A stretch of 64,000 bases of DNA from Melastoma dodecandrum. Lineage: Eukaryota > Streptophyta > Magnoliopsida > Myrtales > Melastomataceae. The stretch spans positions 2,976,001 to 3,040,000 of the forward strand of contig JARUPY010000396.1 of assembly GCA_029817715.1 (NCBI GenBank), in the 5' to 3' direction. The position numbers and the translations under genes are program-made. The notes under the pieces are model-generated. The model was not told the origin of the DNA, did no database searches, and saw nothing but the letters and a program-made list of their open reading frames with translations. Below, one piece after another: positions 48,119 to 60,108 of this stretch (its first letter is position 1; every line of letters starts with the position of its first letter).

Positions 48119-49320
48119 TGTTGGGGTTAGATTCAATTAACGTCAATGAACAAATTCTCCAAATCAAGAAGGCCGAATACCAAACATTCGAAATATCCCT
48201 TCCCAGAAAACTCATACAAAAATGCTAGATAATGTTTACCATAGAAAATAAATAGTTGATAATTGGGCTAAACCCACACTTCTTAAATGATTAAATAGCA
48301 AAGAACTGGAATAGGTCACACTTCCAAAATATGTCGATCCACGTTCTGTAACAATTCTTTCCCCATCAACAACCCCCTTGTCCCCAAGGCGCTTTATCAA
48401 TGTCTATCCACGTCGCATCATCTTGAATTTGTCCATGTCAACAGACCATCTTCTGTCGATTGTCACCCGCTGATGTCTGCACTGTACGTTGTTGGGCTCG
48501 TCATCATTGTCCTTGTAGTTTCTCTTTAATGAGTTGTCTTGTCCAAAACCTCCAGCAGTAGGATTATGATTGAATTATCGTTTGCCTGCATCGAATCCCA
48601 TCACGTGTTCTCCACCTAGTCCACAGCCCGAGAAGTTGCTTCCGTTGGTGAGGCCGTCGCTACCACTGACATAACCTGTGGCAGAGTTATAACTATCTCC
48701 AAACCCTACAGATCCACATCCAGTATCAGCACTATGGCTACTAGGATTGTTGCAACTGTCACTTCCACCATAGCCCTGACCACTGACGCCTTTATATCAA
48801 ACTTTGTTCAAGAAGGCCATGTCGATGACCCCCCTCGAATTCTCCTTCTCCTCTTCCTTCCTCTCCCGACTAGCATAAAGCGCTGCTCTCAGCGATAGGA
48901 TTGCCTGTTTGTAATGTGGCAAGAGCTAGGGTGATTTTTCGAAATTGTCGGTTGGGGTCATCCTTCAAGGTGTTCAACTGCTCCTCAATTGTTGAAAATC
49001 TCACCTCCAACTCGGAAATTCTGGCAATGTTAGTCGTTATCGTCGCATTTCAGGCAAGTTAGACTAATTGTTAGGGTTAGATTCAATTAACCCTAACGAA
49101 CAACAAATCCAATTACGCTCCAAGCCTAGAAGGCGAAAACCAAGCCAAGACGACAAAAAATATCCGTTACCAAAAGATTCATAAAAAAACCCTAGATAAG
49201 GTTTACCCTCGAAAATAAAGAACTGATAATTGGTCTAAACCCAGACTTTTTAAATGATAAATAACATATAACTAGGCTAAGCCCACACTTCCTAACTATG
49301 TCGATCCCTATTCCGTAACA
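48119..49320 (-). mobile_element. Miniature LTR element (TRIM/LARD-like), 1.2 kb
   Basis: Two direct repeats, 48119-48353 and 49069-49320, are about 75-80 percent alike. Read on the minus strand they start TGTTAC and end CTAACA, like LTRs. The 715-base inside, on the minus strand, reads like a gag-type coiled segment (ARISELEVRFSTIEEQLN) close to the right LTR, so the element points left. No polymerase. The flanks do not show a clean duplication. Confidence 0.6.
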
Positions 49321-49559
49321 AGTCTTAGTGCGATTTAATTCCACAATTCAACAAACACCCCATAAGTAACTCTTATACTAAAAAATTTAATTCCAATTTG
49401 TCCAGTAAATCTTAATTGGGATTTTCTGACCTACTTTCTTGTTGATTTATATGTAAATCAACGATGACTTCGAGGAGTCGACAAAGGCTAATCGAGTATT
49501 TCGAGGAGTCAACAAAGAATAATCTTGAAGACTTGAGTCTTGGAAGACTAGAGGCGTGC

Positions 49560-50180
49560 ATGAAAACTCATGGTGGAAGCACATCATGAAAGTGGCCCAA
49601 CAGACGAGCCCGACCGATGTAAAGCCTCCTGGCCAGGCCTAAGGTACAAAGGGAGGTGCGGGTCTCTCGATTTTCTTTCTTTCCACTTGAAACGTGTTGT
49701 GGGTCTAGGTACATAGACCCACGGTCCCTGCTTTTCCCCGCTCCCTTGATCAAAATACTTTATCTTTGGTTGTGGTGCATGCTCTTTGGCTCATAAGTTT
49801 TTATGTCGCATGTTGTTTACTAATCAAACAAAAGTTCGGACCTAAAGCGCAAATAAGGCTCAACGCCCATAAAACAGAAACATGAATCTGGATCGAGGCC
49901 AATGTCCGCAATAAGAAACAACCTTCTTGTGGAGAAAATGTCACCTTCCTTCGCATGTTATAATCTAGGATTTACTAAATAGCAATTCTCGAACCAAACA
50001 GGCTTTCCCGACTTAAAACGGTTTGATAAAAATAAATCGTTTGCAAAAACTTTACGAGGTTTAACGACAACATATTTTTACAGAGCCATTTTGGATGAGG
50101 AGAAAGCGACATGAGCTGCTTTACGTTCTCATTGAACGATCCTAGATGAGGCGACCCGCAACCTTTTGTCCATCGTCTTC
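49560..50180 (+). repeat. Degraded fragment of an Ogre LTR
   Basis: It follows the same order of landmarks as 23700-24300 in the inner Ogre LTR: GGTACAAAGGGAGGTGCGGG, TGTTGTGGGTCTAGGTACATAG against TGCGGGCCCAAGTGTATAGG, the GTCGCATG box, and AGCCATTTTGGATGAGG against AGCCATTTGGGGTGAGG. It is strongly diverged and without internal domains, so it is an old relic. Confidence 0.65.
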
Positions 50181-51467
50181 TATTTCTTCATAAGCAATTG
50201 GGGACGATCAAAAGAACACCCCTGTAGGCCCGTTTAAAAACCAAGGGAGGATCCACCTTAATTTCTTCCGTCATCGAGGTGTTAATTGGAGTACAAAGTG
50301 GGAATGGACTTGGATCTTCGTGACGCCTTAACCGCCACCTGCGCCGCAAGGTCACGGAAGGGTGATTTATTTGCTTCAAAAAATCAATGTTTCTAACATC
50401 GACTTCACCTTTCTCCCCATATAAGGACTTAGATTTTGGGCTTATTTAAAATAATTCTTGAACTCCCGAGATTAGGCCATAGACTGAACATGAGGTTAAG
50501 AACCCCGATTTCTTCATTTAGCGAAACTTGAGGTTCCAAAACTCGATTTTATGGTTGTCGCCATAGACAAATGAATTTGACGTTTCCTACTTCGACTTCC
50601 ATTTTCTGGACAAGAAATCTATGTTAAAATATCGACTTCTTTGTAAAATGAACTCGGGGTTAGCGACCTCGATTTTTTCGACATATTAGGAGAATTTAGA
50701 AACTTTGTGTCGTAAATGATAAATTATTTTACAGACTAACTAACAATGTAAGCTCCCCTTTCCTTAGGGCTTGGTTGGCTCCTTAACTTGTGTCCATTTT
50801 CGTCGCCCATGCATTCTAAGTCTTTCGAACTTTGTACGAAATTGCCTTAATTCTCAAAAAGAAAATTCCGAAATAGAACTTACTAATCCCATCTCCTAAG
50901 TCATGATAGTATTTTACGAAACTTAAATTCAAAATGTTTTTGTAATCATTGGACTTCATACGAGTTGGACACAAAATTCTTAGTGTTTTTTTTATATTTG
51001 CGTTGGCTAAACCACCTCGTTTGGGAATAGAAAGTAAACGTATACCATTCATAAGCTTAATACTTTTAAGAATATAACTTCTTTGAAATTCAAAGTATTA
51101 AAATTAAATAAAAACTACACTTATTTGATAACACTGATATTTTCCCCATTTGATATTTATAGATAGTATTATTTGGAATACGGCGACATCCTATACACAA
51201 ATATATTATTACAAAAGGACAACGAAATCATAAATATTTTTAACAAAAGGTTTTATGTTTATCTTTCTTGCTCGGGAAATTTTATTACATGTCAAAAAAT
51301 TGTTAGACAACGGCGGAGTCCCTAAAAATTGTTCTTCACTTTTGGAGAGCGAGCGATGTTACGAGCTATGGAAATGAATAGGGAGGGGGCCTCCCCCCAG
51401 CACCGCGCCACAAAAGCTGTTTGACTGTGAACGCGAGCGCGAAAGATGGTACCGGTACGTTGGACCT
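50181..51467. other. Intergenic 3' of the sucrose transporter; no gene seen
   Basis: AT-rich, with short frames only. Some text near 50400-50700 (GACTTC / CTCGATTT clusters) looks repeat-derived, but I cannot place it. Confidence 0.5.
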
Positions 51468-53144
51468 TCAGTGTCCCCCTCCGGCGACAAAATCGGCGGG
51501 GTTGTAATCGGAGGGAGGGTTGGGGAGCACGAACACGGCCATGAGACCGCTTATGAATGCTGCGATGGCGCCCATCACAAAAGCGGCCAGGTTTCCTCCT
51601 CCGAACAGATTGTCGAGCCCTCCACTAACCACCGACACGATCATCTGCGCAGTTCAGGGTGAGACCACCGGGCGTTATCTGACAGGAACGACGCTATATT
51701 GTTGGGGTATAGATGACCGAGATGAGATGAGATGTTCACCTGTGGAATGACGATGGCGATGTTGAGAAGCCCCAGGGAAAGACCTTGGCCTCCCCCAACG
51801 GAGGACGAGAAGATCGAGGCCAAGGCGAAAGGAATGCTGTATGTGACCTGAAGGAATGGTGAAGAAACGATCCCGTGGTCAGTTTGTATTTCGGATCATG
51901 TCGATCGGTAAATAGGTGTTAAGAACAGAGGTAATTAATCTGCGTACCGCCAGCGGGACGCCCAAGACGGAGAATATGGCGAGCGCTGCATTCCTGATGT
52001 TGCTCGGAGGCCCAACTAGGCCGTGGATAGCCCTGTAAGCCTGAGCCGATTTGGTGACGGGAATGGTCAGGACGAGGGCGAGGGCAAGGATGAAGTTGAC
52101 GATGCCCCACCACATCTTCACTCCTCCTACCACTCTGCTGACGGGCTCTACAATGATTGAAGCGAAGGCCAGCACCACCGAGTTGAACATCAGGCCGAGG
52201 GATCCGACGTGGACACCCCTGTCATAGAGGTTCTGCTCTGCATCGGTTCCTTGAGCCTTGCCACCGAACACCTCGGAGCCCATCCAGTCGGTGTCGTAAA
52301 GAGTCCAGGCGAACCACCCGAGCCAGTTGATGGCGGTCACCATGTAGAGCAGCCAGATGGACTTGTCGAGGCCCTCGAAGGCGGTGACAAAGTTCTTTTT
52401 GAAGGGGGTGATGGGCTCGTCGATTCCAAGATCCTTCTTTGAGGGCATCGGGATCTCCTTCACCGAAACAGTCGCAATGCTGACGATCACTACCAACAGC
52501 ACCACGTCGATCAGGAAGCATGACTTGAGGTTCGCACAGTAGACGTCACAGGCGGTGGTCAGGGTGAAGGGCAGGAACTTGTAGAGGGCCGGAAGGGACC
52601 CAGCAGCATACCCGAGGATGTTGCCGACAGCCATGAAGAATGAGAAGCAGCTGTTGGCGATCCTCATGCGGCCGTGGTCGCTCCCGGACATATCGGCCAG
52701 GAGCGCCCTGCAGGGCCCTTGGAGCATGTTATTAGCCACGTCAAGCATCCAAAACCCTAACACAAAGAGCCCAACCGCACGCGCCTTCATCGGCTGGTCG
52801 AGGCTGTCACCTAGAGCGTACCCTATATCGGCCGCAAAACCGATGAGGAAAACCGCGATGATGATGAAGCCCGCGCCCGCGAGGATAAATGGGCGGCGAC
52901 GTCCCATGCTACAGGAAGTGTGGTCACTAAAGTAGCCGACAATGGGCTGGACAATGAGACCGGAGAGGGGACCGCACAGCCAGATGAAGGATGCCCACAT
53001 GTGGGGGACGCCGAGCTGCTGAACGTAGGGGGTAAGCAAAGACAACTGCAGGGCCCAACCGAACTGAACACCAGCGGCTATAGACGCAACGACGATCATC
53101 TTCCATACTGGCTGGACCAACCCGGACTTGGTTCCCTCCTCCAT
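51468..53144 (-). CDS. SUC2: Sucrose/H+ symporter (SUT/SUC, type I-like), 493 aa
   Basis: Three minus-strand exons, 53144-51948, 51847-51740 and 51644-51468. Both introns are GT-AG and phase 0. It is a 12-helix MFS carrier of the plasma membrane that couples sucrose uptake to protons, typically for phloem loading. Diagnostic motifs: [20 protein letters not shown] (helix 1), [16 protein letters not shown] with the conserved His, GRRRPF after helix 3, [20 protein letters not shown], the extracellular Cys pair region [28 protein letters not shown], and [10 protein letters not shown] with GGGQGLSLG at the C-terminal end. The N terminus is short (about 12 residues before helix 1, against about 30 in Arabidopsis SUC2). 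The start at 53144 is the only ATG that fits. The intron positions fit the type I clade as I remember it; the symbol is a family name, not an orthology claim. Confidence 0.95.
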
Positions 53145-53425
53145 GAGGTGTCCCTTTCTCGAAACAATGTAGGACCGCTGTTTGGCAATGCCAGTTGGGT
53201 GGGCTTCGACAGAGCCGTGGCTTCCAGATGAAGCCGGAAAAACACGCGGAGAGAAAAAAGAGCGCAGTCCGCACTTGGACCAGGAGACAAAGGAAGGTCG
53301 GGTGGTTGGGATCGGAGGATAGGACGGACGGACGCACGCACTCTTTCGCTCCGGGAGGGGTTCTTCCTCAACGCTCGGGTTGAAACTCCTTGAGACGGAT
53401 TGTGTTTGGCCTTTGCGGGAGCTCG

Positions 53426-53434
53426 TAATTTATA
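53426..53434 (-). promoter_or_regulatory. Candidate TATA box of the sucrose transporter
   Basis: Minus-strand TATAAATTA, 282 bases upstream of the ATG. This would leave a leader of roughly 250 bases. Position and sequence are plausible; nothing else supports it. Confidence 0.35.
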
Positions 53435-53888
53435 GGAACTCTTTTTGGGGTGGAGGGGACATACCAAACACACGGTGTTCCCTCTCAATCGCCTCTCCTT
53501 TTTTTATCCTTCTCCATTTCCATCCTCAGGTTTTTATTTTATTTTTATTTTTACTTGGTGATTAAAAAAGGAAATAAAAAAAAAATAGAGTTTTAAAGTC
53601 CTTTCCCATGTCGTTATTCTAATTGAGATTTCAGGGTTGATGGGTTGGTAGTGTAATGGGAATGGACAGATGTGTTCATATATATATATCAAGCTTTCAA
53701 CAAGAGGACCGTAAGCCACAACAGCAATGCTCGCGAGATAAGAAACCTCTCTCTGCCTCTTCTTCTTCACAGCATTCTCAAGGTCTGTAGATTGTAGCAG
53801 ATCAGGAATGACCCATAGATCATCCAGATTGAGACGGTAGAAGGCCGGAAACAGAAAAAGGAAGAACTAAAAACCATCTTCACCTCCT

Positions 53889-55582
53889 TCAGCGAGGCCC
53901 ATAACCCGATTTCCGACCTGGGGACCGGGAGAATTGCATCCATAGCTAAGCTGAGTAGCCTTCTTGTTCGTCCATTTTATATCCTATAGTTCCAGCAGCA
54001 AAACATTTCATTGAATCATCGATAAAATGCACAAAATAAGATGAGTTCCACAGATTAAAGTCAAATTGTGGCATGCGAGTTGCGGCACTGAAACAAAGGC
54101 AACAACATCTTCTATCATCCACAAGTAAATGATAGGGAGATTCGAAGAACGAAGGAACTCAAAAGTAGCTAGAAACAAATCTGATCAAACTGAATGAGGA
54201 GAAAGAAAACACCTCGCAAGGCCCTCATGGCGGTGGCAGCACATGCAGGGTCAGCAAAATCCACGAAACAGAGGATAACAGGGTCTCCACCTCGCTGAAA
54301 TATGAACATTAAAAGAAATCATATTTCACAGGTACTCAATGAAAAGAAAAGGCAAGCACAAATGGCACGGAAAGACTTGCGTCCTTTGATTCCTTGGTCA
54401 CCGGTTGGGCGTCTTTGTATCCCATGAATGAACAGCAAATATCTAGACTTAAGTCAAGGGCCCAAGCAGATAAACGATTCGCCTCTTCCTTGTCGTTAAG
54501 GAGACACCCGTGCTAGAAGAATTAAAAAGGGTACGAGCTACCTCTCTTCTTGTACTATTAGCGGGAAGTCCCTCGACATACAAGGTACTAGTGGCACCAG
54601 ATGGTAAAGGAGCTGGTTGATGTCCGGGCCTCAACGTTGGAGTCATGTGGAGATCTTGGAACCCATGTCTCGTCCATCGACCAGGCCACGCCTTCCAGGC
54701 AGACCAAACATAAACATAGTATTCACAATCACACCTATGAACCAGCATGATGACAGCCAAGACAATGCAAACAACAAACTCGTGCAAAAAGTATTGTGCT
54801 CTGGAGGAAGCAATCATATGCCAATCCTATTGTCTGGGTGTTCGTAACAATACAAGGGCCAACACGAACATCATCCATGGCTGCATAACCATGCATATCA
54901 TGACCATGTGAAGTAATATGACATTTACCGATTAAATTCCTCAATTTGAGGCAGCCACTCAAAACAAGATCGCAAAACACTCAATGTGAAGTCAAGGCAA
55001 CAAATTCACTGTTTGATGCTAAAAATAATAAAGTCCCGGGCAGTCCGTAGTTCATGAAATCTCGAAGAGCAAACTTTCTCGGGGCACCCATTGCTTTGTT
55101 TGACATACAATTTTATCTGATTAATAATTTAAAGCGCGGGAATCTCAGGTAATTCCCAACAAGCATATAAATAAGTCGATCGAGTACCAAGAGACGGAGT
55201 GAACGTGGTCAAAATTACTTCCATCGATACACATTACCAACGTACAAACGCATAAGCATTTTTTTTTTTTTAAATTCTGGACATCAGCTCCTTGTGATTC
55301 AAACCAAAACTCTCCAAAACCACGTCAGTCCCAGAAGAGCCCCACCCCTCTACTATTCCTTCCACTACCCCTAAACCTAGCAGAAACGAAAGGGGGAATC
55401 CTGTCGTTGGCAAAAGGAAACCCTGATTCCCAAAAAGTCGGCATGAACGGGGAGTACCGAAGTCGGGGCGGTGCCATTTGGAGAGTCCCTGAGAAGAGAG
55501 GACCTAGGGCTGCTGCCGCGGAAGCTGCTGGTGGTTCCAATGATCGTCCCGTCATTCCCCCAAAACCTTAACCTTCCCCCAT
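53889..55582 (-). pseudogene. RRM RNA-binding protein gene with premature stop (probable pseudogene)
   Basis: Minus-strand exons carry one RRM. An exon of about 54700-54535 has GATSTLYVEGLPANSTRREV (the RNP2 side). The exon 54442 to about 54369 reads SFMGYKDAQPVTKESKD. The exon 54294-54213 has RGGDPVILCFVDFADPACAA (the RNP1 side). The exon from 53983 starts GYKMDEQEGYSA. Donors and acceptors are mostly GT-AG, but the second exon needs an extended donor to keep phase. In the last exon a TAG at 53948-53946 interrupts before the conserved LxxQFSRxPG tail, which is still readable up to a TGA at 53891. The 5' exon (about 55330-55582) is unclear: its first ATG runs into TAA after four codons. Relatives are plant RRM proteins of the AT2G42240 / AT3G21215 type (nuclear RNA binding). 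It is either a decaying gene or one using an alternative start and end. Confidence 0.5.
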
Positions 55583-55673
55583 GGCGCTCGCTTTCCGGTG
55601 AGATGAGGATGATGAAGAAGAAGAAGAAGAAGAAGAAGAGGGAAGACGAAGACGATGACCGGTTAGCATTTAT

Positions 55674-55702
55674 TGGGCCTATGGGCCGATAAATATTGGG
55701 CC
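55674..55702. promoter_or_regulatory. Bidirectional site-II (TGGGCC) promoter core
   Basis: TGGGCC at 55674 and 55682 and TTGGGCC at 55696 lie between the RRM gene (minus) and MFL1 (plus). Closely spaced site-II boxes between divergent genes suggest a shared promoter. A (GAA)n run sits just left at 55613-55640. Confidence 0.6.
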
Positions 55703-55816
55703 TTACTACGTTTTGGATCCATTCGAGGATCAGTCCGTAAACAGGCTTTGAGACGGAGGTGGAATCAAACCAACCAAACCAAACCGAAGTGCCGGAGGGG
55801 AGGGTGGGTTAGGACG

Positions 55817-56953
55817 ATGGAGACGAGGCTGTCGGAATCGCTCGGCCTCCTCCCGCCGACCCAACCGCCGACGAATCTCCCCCTAACTCACGACTTCCCG
55901 TCCCTCCTTGCCGCCACCGCCTTCCCTCGCCGGAAATCCCCCGTTTTCTCCTCCACGACGACCTCCTCCTCCCTCAGATGCCTCAACGGCCGCCGCTCCC
56001 CCAAACCCAATCTGAAGACCGTCATGAAGTCCCTCTCCGTGCTCGAGCGTTCCCTCGTTGGGGCGGCCGCCGGGGGTATCGCCGGAGCATTCACCTACGT
56101 CTGCCTCCATCCCCTAGACACGATCAAGACCAAGCTCCAGACGAAGGGAGCCTCCGAGGTTTACCGCAACGCCTTTGATGCCATCGCCAAGACGTTTCGG
56201 TCGAGGGGCGTACTGGGCTTCTACTCTGGCGTTTCAGCGGTTATTGTTGGCTCGACGGCATCCTCGGCCGTGTACTTTGGGACTTGCGAATTTGGGAAGT
56301 CTTTCTTGGCCGGGATCGGGGGTTACCCGCCTCTGTTGATCCCTCCCACTGCTGGGGCCATGGGGAATATTGTGTCTTCCGCTATAATGGTTCCTAAGGA
56401 GCTGATTACCCAGAGGATGCAGGCTGGCGCCAAAGGGAGGTCTTGGCAGGTTATGCTCAGGATTTTGGAGAAGGACGGTTTGTTGGGGTTGTACGCCGGA
56501 TACTCTGCCACGTTGTTGAGGAATTTACCTGCCGGGGTGTTGAGTTACTCTTCTTTTGAGTACTTGAAGGGTGCGGTGTTGAGTAGGTCGAATCAGGCTC
56601 GTTTGGAACCTATCCAGAGCGTGTGTTGTGGTGCCCTTGCCGGGGCTATCTCTGCGACACTGACCACACCTTTGGATGTTGTGAAGACTAGGTTGATGAC
56701 ACAGGTTCATGGGGACACCGTGAACCAGGTAGCCGCTGTTATGTATACCGGTGTGCGATCGACCGTGAAGCAGATACTTAAGGAGGAAGGGTTGGTAGGA
56801 TTTACCCGCGGGTGGGGTCCCAGGGTTGTCCACAGTGCATGCTTCTCAGCTTTGGGCTACTTTGCATTTGAGACTGCTCGACTGGCCATATTAGATCAGT
56901 ATATAAAGAGGAAAGAGGAGGCTGCGGAAATGGATGATGCAGCTTCTACTTAA
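55817..56953 (+). CDS. MFL1: Mitoferrin-like carrier, chloroplast type (MFL1)
   Basis: A single-exon gene, 378 aa. The ATG at 55817 (METRLSESLGLLPP) is chosen over an in-frame upstream ATG at 55673, because that one lies inside the site-II promoter and the MET start matches the family. The first about 75 residues form a Ser/Thr/Pro-rich transit peptide. Three mitochondrial-carrier repeats follow, with signatures HPLDTIKTKLQT, VPKELITQRMQ and TPLDVVKTRLMTQ, and the linking GFYSGVSA, GLYAGYSATLLRNLPAG and GFTRGWGPR turns. The family is the plant mitoferrin-like protein of the chloroplast envelope (AT5G42130 from memory), linked to iron transport into plastids. The SAM carrier is a close alternative family, but the N terminus and the repeat-1 sequence fit MFL1. 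Confidence 0.93.
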   Translation: METRLSESLGLLPPTQPPTNLPLTHDFPSLLAATAFPRRKSPVFSSTTTSSSLRCLNGRRSPKPNLKTVMKSLSVLERSLVGAAAGGIAGAFTYVCLHPLDTIKTKLQTKGASEVYRNAFDAIAKTFRSRGVLGFYSGVSAVIVGSTASSAVYFGTCEFGKSFLAGIGGYPPLLIPPTAGAMGNIVSSAIMVPKELITQRMQAGAKGRSWQVMLRILEKDGLLGLYAGYSATLLRNLPAGVLSYSSFEYLKGAVLSRSNQARLEPIQSVCCGALAGAISATLTTPLDVVKTRLMTQVHGDTVNQVAAVMYTGVRSTVKQILKEEGLVGFTRGWGPRVVHSACFSALGYFAFETARLAILDQYIKRKEEAAEMDDAAST

Positions 56954-57465
56954 ACGTGATACCCGCATGCCATAAAATTTTATGGTGATCTAAAGACCTT
57001 GAATTGAGTCTGATCTTTTGTAATCAATGTACCTTGCTTGATACATATGGTTTTTCTGGCGATGAGATAATCTGGCTTCGTTTTCTAGGCAAGGAGTATG
57101 ATTTTATTTGTTATGCACAAGAAATCAAGGTTTATTAATTATGTATTGCATCGAATAAGAAGTGGTTCTTTGGTTATATCAAATGTTCAAAACATTGTAA
57201 TAGGAAGATTTTGTGAATTGGAGAGGACAGGCTGTTGTGCGAATCTTCTCTTCTTTCCAGTTTATTGATGTATGTTTTCAAAGTAATCATACAAATGGAA
57301 TTGTGTTGTCCTGAGCACAGGAAAAGGAGTTGAAATAACCAGTACTTGCAGAATTAGACTTGGTATATTTGTTTTGTGCTATCTTTCATGCAGCTAATCA
57401 ATCCTTTTATCCTGTATATTGTGAAAGGCATCTCTGTTATGTAATGCGTGTGCAATGCTAGTCTG
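56954..57465. other. MFL1 3' UTR and spacer
   Basis: About 500 AT-rich bases between the MFL1 stop and the next LTR element. No gene recognised. Confidence 0.5.
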
Positions 57466-58684
57466 TGGAGTCATTCGAAGCATCAGGCAATAATGAGACT
57501 CTTTGATAAGTCTCTTTAGGTATTTTAAGAATATCATATTAGATTTCTTTTCTACTATAAATAAGGTCTAAAGTTTTCTAGTCGTTATTTTTACCCTATT
57601 ATCTGATTTTCAGAATTTCTTGAGGTTTTACAAATTCTAGAATTCTCTATCGTTCCCTTAATTATATTCGTTTTCTCCTAGATTTTCTGTTATTTCTCAT
57701 ATTTCCGCCACGCTACTCTATCAATTGGCATCAGAGCTTGAGTTCTATTTGAGGGTTAGAGTTTAGGATTTTACGATGGTTAATCATGGTAAAGGTCGTG
57801 AAAGGGGATGCAGCATCAATAGACAAAACTTGCTGAGATGCGAAATATGCTTGAATATCTATTGCAAGCAGTCCAAGAGTTATGCTTGAAGTATGCTACT
57901 GCCGATGGGAACGATTGGGAGCCCAAATGGAGATTCCAGAAGGCAACCACAACCCCTTAGACATACCGGAAGGTAGCACTGAGGATGACTATGATGAAAC
58001 CGAAGTCAATTCTCACCGTGAAGCCGGACTTGTAAACAACATAGGAGGAGGTGGATTGGAAGAGGGATGTGCCCTAGATCTCAACGGTGGTAGGATCGAA
58101 ATTGGAGTTGCAAACTTTGGGGAGAAGGTGCACGCTGATGAATATCGAGACTGGAACGCAAAAGAAGAGTTTTGTGAAAAAATAAAGCATATTTATGATA
58201 AATATCCTGATGAGGATGAAGATATCGAAGTGTATCTGATCGAAGAAGAGTCGGTTGTCATTGAGGGGGTCATGTCTACTGCTCCGATGGAAGTTGAAGT
58301 TGGCATAGGCATCAGATGATCATCGCTCATGAAAGTGAAGTTTCTGACGTTATAGCTTGTTGTGAAAGCTCACAGATTTTTATTGTCACATATGCAGAAA
58401 ATATTATAGCAAAGGGAGTCAATCTTGCTCTGGAACAGTGATGGCAGTTAAGCGAAATGTCACTTCATGCAAAGATTCCTCTCCTGCTGCAATTCAACAG
58501 CTAGTGGAAGTTCAAGAGTCTGCAAGGACATATGTTGACATTTTGAATGGAAGTACGCACGATGTGAATTCTATTGCTGGTGGACTTGAAAATTTATATG
58601 TAGATCTGAAAGATATTCTTGAAACCCTGAAACCGAGGATCCCTAGTGAATGGGATAATATGTCTGTTTGGTATGATCTATTAT

Positions 58685-59790
58685 AGTGGAGACATTATGC
58701 TATCTGGGATTATCTCTTCAAGAAACATTGCTATTTGTTTGCGTTGGTGGCTAGCAAGCTGGAGAGTAGAGATGATTTCTTTGTTACTCGTTTTGGTCGT
58801 AAAGTCAAACTCTAAATCTGGACTCCTGCACAAGACGTACCTAAGATTGCACATGCCCTGTATTCACTGAAGGCTGCGATGAAGTGGAATGAAGAAGTCT
58901 TTGATTTCAAGTGTGACTTAGATCTTTTCAACATTGTTGTTGTTCTAAATTTTAACATGGGCACTATGAAAAATAAGAGTCTCGGTATTTTCAATTCTAA
59001 ACTTGTCATGGCTTCTCCAGAAACATCTTATTATGGGAACTGTGCTGCAATTTTTGGCGTTATTGGCCACGAGTATTTCCACAATTGGACTGGCAACAGG
59101 GTTACCTAGCGTGACTGGTTTCAGCTCAGTCTAAAGGAAGGTCTCATGGTTTTCAGAGATTAGGAATTTTCTTCTAACATGTGTAGTCGGACTATGAAGT
59201 GTATTGTTGATGTTTCAAGGCTTCAAATTTCTCAATTTCCTCAGGATGATGTTGGGCCTATGGCTCATCCTGTGGACCCCATTCTTATACCAATATGGAC
59301 ATCTTTTATACAGTAATGGTGTATGAAATAGGGAGTTGAAGTCGTCAAGATGTACAAGACCTTATTGGGACCTCAAGGCTTCCGAAAGGGAATGGATCGA
59401 CATGATGGACAAGTGGTTGGGGTTCCCCTTGTAAGAGTATCTTCTCATTACAATGTCGAGGCCAATACTTTCTCCTTGAAATTGAGCCAAGAGGTTCCCC
59501 GACCCCAGGGCAACCGGTCAAAGAGTATTATGTTTATCCCTATTGTTATTGGTCTTTTGGACTTCAACGGCAAGGACTTGCCATTACCTTCAATATATCA
59601 CGATGGGACATTGGAGTCTCATGAAAAAGATGGTTAGGTCCTCTCCAGGAAACTTATGCTGAAATTGATTGGCGACTTCCAGCACAAGGAGTTGGTTCAG
59701 AATCCAAACAAGGTGTACTCACTCATCGGAGCGTTTTATAGTTCATACGTGAACTTTCATACCAGGGAACAAGCTCATTATACTGAAGAA
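58685..59790 (+). pseudogene. Captured M1 (PepN-type) aminopeptidase fragment, intronless
   Basis: Sense to the retroelement. From about 58690 it reads DYLFKKHCYLFALVASKLES, then [30 protein letters not shown]...[16 protein letters not shown], the exopeptidase motif as GTMKN (normally GAMEN), [12 protein letters not shown] with the HExxH zinc site, then DWFQLSLKEGL. A later block has [16 protein letters not shown] (59350). A C-terminal piece, NPNKVYSLIG (about 59700), follows after an internal deletion. Stops at 58817, 59107, 59162 and 59637, several frameshifts and the Glu-to-Lys change make it inactive. Blocks that belong to different parts of the enzyme follow without introns, so it probably came from mRNA. 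The source would be the plant alanyl aminopeptidase like AT1G63770. Confidence 0.85.
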
Positions 59791-60108
59791 GAGGCAGATG
59801 AATGGGAAATGAAGTATGATAATAATGTCAGAGAAGCAAAGGCAACCTTGGAGAAGGCAGTTACTACCCAAGAACGCACCAATAAGGAACCACAACTCAT
59901 GAAAGATGCTTTAAGGGCTGAATTTTCAAATAATTTGGTAGCTAAGGATGAGGAATTGAAGGATGATGTCAAAGAGTTGGGAAAGCCAGCGATGCAAAGT
60001 ATTTGGATAACTGATGAAGAGTTGAAGAACACTGATCCTGATTATTATATCAAGATCATTAAAGATTTCGCGCTGGAGTCGCGAACTTTTTCAACCCGGG
60101 GAGATTGA
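59790..60108 (+). CDS. Charged coiled-coil tail of the captured-gene element
   Basis: The frame 59656-60108 continues from the aminopeptidase piece into a Glu/Lys-rich coiled segment (EEEADEWEMKYDNNVREAKA ... KDDVKELGKPAMQ). It ends before the polypurine tract. I do not recognise it. It may be another captured piece or the element's own sequence. Confidence 0.3.
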
